Shown: in pieces, positions 61,170-64,000 of the stretch
Layout of the letters: each line of letters opens with the position of its first letter
How positions within the stretch are numbered: position 1 is the first letter of the stretch
From: Karalla daura
Lineage: Eukaryota > Chordata > Actinopteri > Chaetodontiformes > Leiognathidae
Assembly (NCBI GenBank): GCA_029224185.1
Contig: CM055199.1
Span: forward strand, 13,672,767-13,736,766
Reading direction: 5' to 3'
Length of the DNA: 64,000 bases
The notes under the pieces: model-generated
What the model saw: only the letters and a program-made list of their open reading frames with translations
Told to the model about the DNA's origin: nothing
The model's database searches: none
Made by a program: the position numbers and the translations under genes

Positions 61170-61690
61170 AAAAAATCCTCAGAATTACTCAAAAATGTTA
61201 TCTTAAGTAGTTCCACTCAATTGTGGGAAGTAACTTCTAAGTTACTCAATTTCTTAGCATTGACTCAATAACATCAAATAAGCTTTAAATGAGTGAGTTG
61301 AGTACATGCAACATAACTAGATTACGTAAGTAGAACACAAGTTAATCGGCTAAAATTACATAATATAAAGAATGTGTAAAATTAGTTAACATTAGTGCTT
61401 TATGTGGGAGGTTTTTGACCACAGAGTGAATAAACAGCACATCACAGCCTCAGATGTCCTCAGTAGATACTACTGCACCTAGCAGTATTCAGGATCTTGG
61501 TTGGCGTTGTTACCCAACAATGTTGTATAAACCCTATGGGTAACTCAGCCTTGAGTTACCATGGCAACTCAATACTGTTTTGTTACAATAACACAATGAA
61601 AATTGAAAACATGCCTTTCTGGAAAAAAAAAAACAGATTAACTGAGGTCAACAATAGTGAATTTTCCATCTCTTTGAGTGTAGGGTGAAG
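61170..61690. mobile_element. Candidate non-autonomous DNA transposon (MITE-like)
   Basis: AT-rich with recurring ACTCAA words (for example near 61187, 61215, 61244 and 61567). It begins near TTACTCAAAAATG and ends near CTCTTTGAGTGTAG, so a short ACTCAAA inverted terminus is possible. It has no coding capacity. Confidence 0.3.
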
Positions 61691-61800
61691 GCAGAGAACA
61701 CAGTCCAGACAGGTCACACCCAAGGGAAATTTATAGAGTCTCCAATCAACTCAAATGTTTTTAAATTGTGTGGGAAACCAAAGTATTTGTCGAAAACCCC
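61682..61800 (-). mobile_element. Dispersed SINE-like fish repeat, copy 5
   Basis: Minus orientation: GGTGAAGGCAGAGAACACAG, TTTATAGAGTCTCCAATCAA, AATTGTGTGGGAAACCAAAG and TTTGTCGAAAACCCC parallel copy 6. It abuts the MITE-like end. Confidence 0.7.
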
Positions 61801-63289
61801 TGCTGAGAGGTCCATGGTATGATCCAGGAGTCGGACCAAGGTCCATCTTGCCATGAGGCAACAACCACAGTAATCCCTCTGCTCACACACCCAATATAGA
61901 AGCACTTTCAATCGCCTTCAGTTTTATGCAATGCAGTATAAACAGCGGGTAACCTGAGGGACTGAGGCATCCAAGGAGAAAAAAAGCTGTATTGTTGAAT
62001 TCCCAGTTTAAGATGCTGGCTCATACAAGAGAGCAGTACAAACTTTTACTAGAAAGAGTAATACAATTGAACTCCAAGAAAATGATTTATTTATGTGTCA
62101 GTTGTTGCTACTGACGTCAGTGTCTCCAGTCTCACTCCCATCGACTATTGTGAGCGCTGCCACGTGAGTGATCGTTTTGTTGAATATTTCGGTATTTATT
62201 CAATTTCCTTTGAGACAAAAATACCCAAAGTGGATTTTCACAAACAGAAATTCTAAACGTTAACATTTTCTGCAGATGAATTTAATGTGATGAAGAAAAT
62301 GTTCAGTATCCTGACTAATGGTTATCTGGCATGCACTCCCCCCACATGCAAGCTGTTTTCCTGACATTTCCTCTTCTGCAGCATTCATGTCTCCTGCTGA
62401 TCTCTCCATATGGTTTGTATGTTTGACTTAGTGCACATGTTCTGTACTCAGCCCCTCACATATCTCATACATCTCCTCTGTCGCTTTGTGATCTGAGATG
62501 AAAGAGAATGTGAAAGGAGTGCATATTTGAAAGCTACTGTGACCATTGATCAAAAATGTTGAAATCTGTAATCACACAGGAGCCTGTGCACATTACAAGG
62601 CATGTACTGTATGTGGAACAACCTCGGAAGGGGTTCAAGGTTGACACGTAACGCTTTATGAAACCTTAAATGTGGGGGAGGATAATACCTGGAGCTTTCA
62701 CTAATGAGAGGTTACTTCAGTAATAACCACTTTTGCTGAATTATATACATCCACATCCTACACGCTTTGCCACAGAGGCAATTATTGTCGAGTGTGAAAG
62801 TTGAAGTGAAAACAGAGATTAATGTCGTTCCGTAACCTGCAATGTATATGGATCAACTTCTGTCTTTAATTAGGTGGTGCTATTTTGTTTTACGCAATAA
62901 ATATCTTAAGACTAACTGGGAGTACACAGTTGAAACTTGTCCAGAAAAAAAATGCACATAACAGACAAACAAGCCATTTGGATGGTAAAGAAAAACCTCT
63001 GGAGTTCGTGTCAGCCATCCTTCTTCACAGCTGTGAACATTTTTTGTCTCATCTCCAAACACACATAAACCCCCATTTTCACCAAACCAGTTCCAGTGTT
63101 GGTTCCAGTGCTGGTTGAAAGCTACCAGTCTGTCTGAAGACCGAGTCCAGGACATCAAAATGTCTATTTCTCCTCAAATGCCCATTGACCTTTTGACCAC
63201 TGTCCTTCTTTGGTCCCCATGGTCTTCCTTAAGCCTCTTTAGCTGCCAATTCATTATGTTTGCAGCTTATCTCGGGTAGCATTAAAAAC
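61801..63289. other. Intergenic DNA, nothing recognised
   Basis: No gene, RNA or repeat family seen. Confidence 0.35.
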
Positions 63290-63414
63290 AATGACAGACT
63301 TGTTATTTTTGCTGGTCTCAATAACCACGCCCCCATCCTCTAAAATAGCTGGTTCTTTCTCCTGGCCCAGCAGAGAAGTGAAACTGGAACCATGTAAATA
63401 GAAAAGGAGTCACA

Positions 63415-63700
63415 TAGGGTGAAGGCAGAAAAACACCCTGGACAGACTGCCAGTCCATCACACAGCACACACACACTGACACGCACACGCTGAAACACAC
63501 ACACACACACATGCACCATTCACTGTCACACTCAAACCTAGGGGCCAACTTAAATTCTGCAATTAGCCTAAAAATGCATGATTTTGAATTGTGGGAAAGA
63601 ACTGCAGAACCAAGAGAAAACCTATGCAGACATGCAGAACATGCAGATGGTGATTTTCTTGCTGTGAGGCAGCAGTGCAAACCAGCCATCCATTGGCATT
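63415..63700 (-). mobile_element. Dispersed SINE-like fish repeat, copy 6
   Basis: Minus orientation, nearly full length. The plus strand shows GGGTGAAGGCAGAAAAACAC, GACTGCCAGTCCATCACACA, an internal CA tract (63463-63511), AATTGTGGGAAAGAACTGCA, and the inverted head TTTCTTGCTGTGAGGCAGCA. Confidence 0.78.
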
Positions 63701-64000
63701 GATATTAATGCTGCCTCTAGATGTGCATCAAATGGTAGGAATTGGCATAAGTGTGATGCAAAATCAGCACATCAATGCAGAAAATGTTGCAGCTTTCCCT
63801 GGACAGAGATGCATATTCTTTAGGGGTTAAGTCCCAGTGACTGTTGCAGGCAACAGACGAGGATGTAATGAAATTACGAGTTAATTTGTGAGGTGACACT
63901 TCAGTGCTGAGAACTTCAACAGTAGCTAATCCTGGCAAATTGCTGCACATTAACCAATTAGAAAGAAAACATTTGGCACTGGGATTTCAATGCATGTACC
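63701..64000. other. Intergenic DNA at window end, nothing recognised
   Basis: No gene or repeat recognised. Confidence 0.35.

Overview
This is nuclear DNA from a vertebrate, almost certainly a ray-finned (teleost) fish. The signs are a single-exon 5-HT1D serotonin receptor with teleost-like sequence, a multi-exon B56-gamma gene with short GT-AG introns, many CA/GATA/AT microsatellites, and decayed fragments of LINE and SINE-like repeats of the kinds common in fish genomes. It is not prokaryotic, and I see no operon, CRISPR array, phage or bacterial mobile system.

Layout. (1) 1-3.6 kb: upstream region, intronless htr1d coding sequence (1357-2535, +) and its probable 3' UTR. (2) 3.6-26.6 kb: intergenic, with decayed LINE fragments (4.7-5.7 kb, 24.7-25.1 kb, 26.0-26.3 kb), a SINE-like copy, large microsatellites (an AAT tract of about 270 bp, a GATA/GACA block) and several stretches that resemble conserved regulatory DNA. 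(3) 26.6-51.4 kb: ppp2r5c (+), the gamma B56 regulatory subunit of protein phosphatase 2A. It has two alternative 5' ends: a three-exon long N-terminus starting at 26805, and a single alternative first coding exon at 34410. Both can splice in phase to 12 or more common exons between 40284 and 48823, and a long 3' UTR carries several poly(A) signals. The short form assembles to 525 residues and the long form to 575. The intron before the first common exon holds a CpG-rich block and regulatory-looking sequence. (4) 51.4-64 kb: intergenic, with more SINE-like and LINE-derived pieces and no gene I can support.

The two genes are not functionally coupled in any obvious way. HTR1D is a Gi-coupled membrane receptor and PPP2R5C is a cytoplasmic/nuclear phosphatase targeting subunit. 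In human they lie on different chromosomes, so their linkage here is a fish or lineage arrangement. I did not find a convincing undescribed biological system. The most unusual items are a 13-glycine tract with a G-quadruplex motif inside the receptor's third loop, the intronic CpG block, the composite microsatellites, and a CTG tract just upstream of the long ppp2r5c start.
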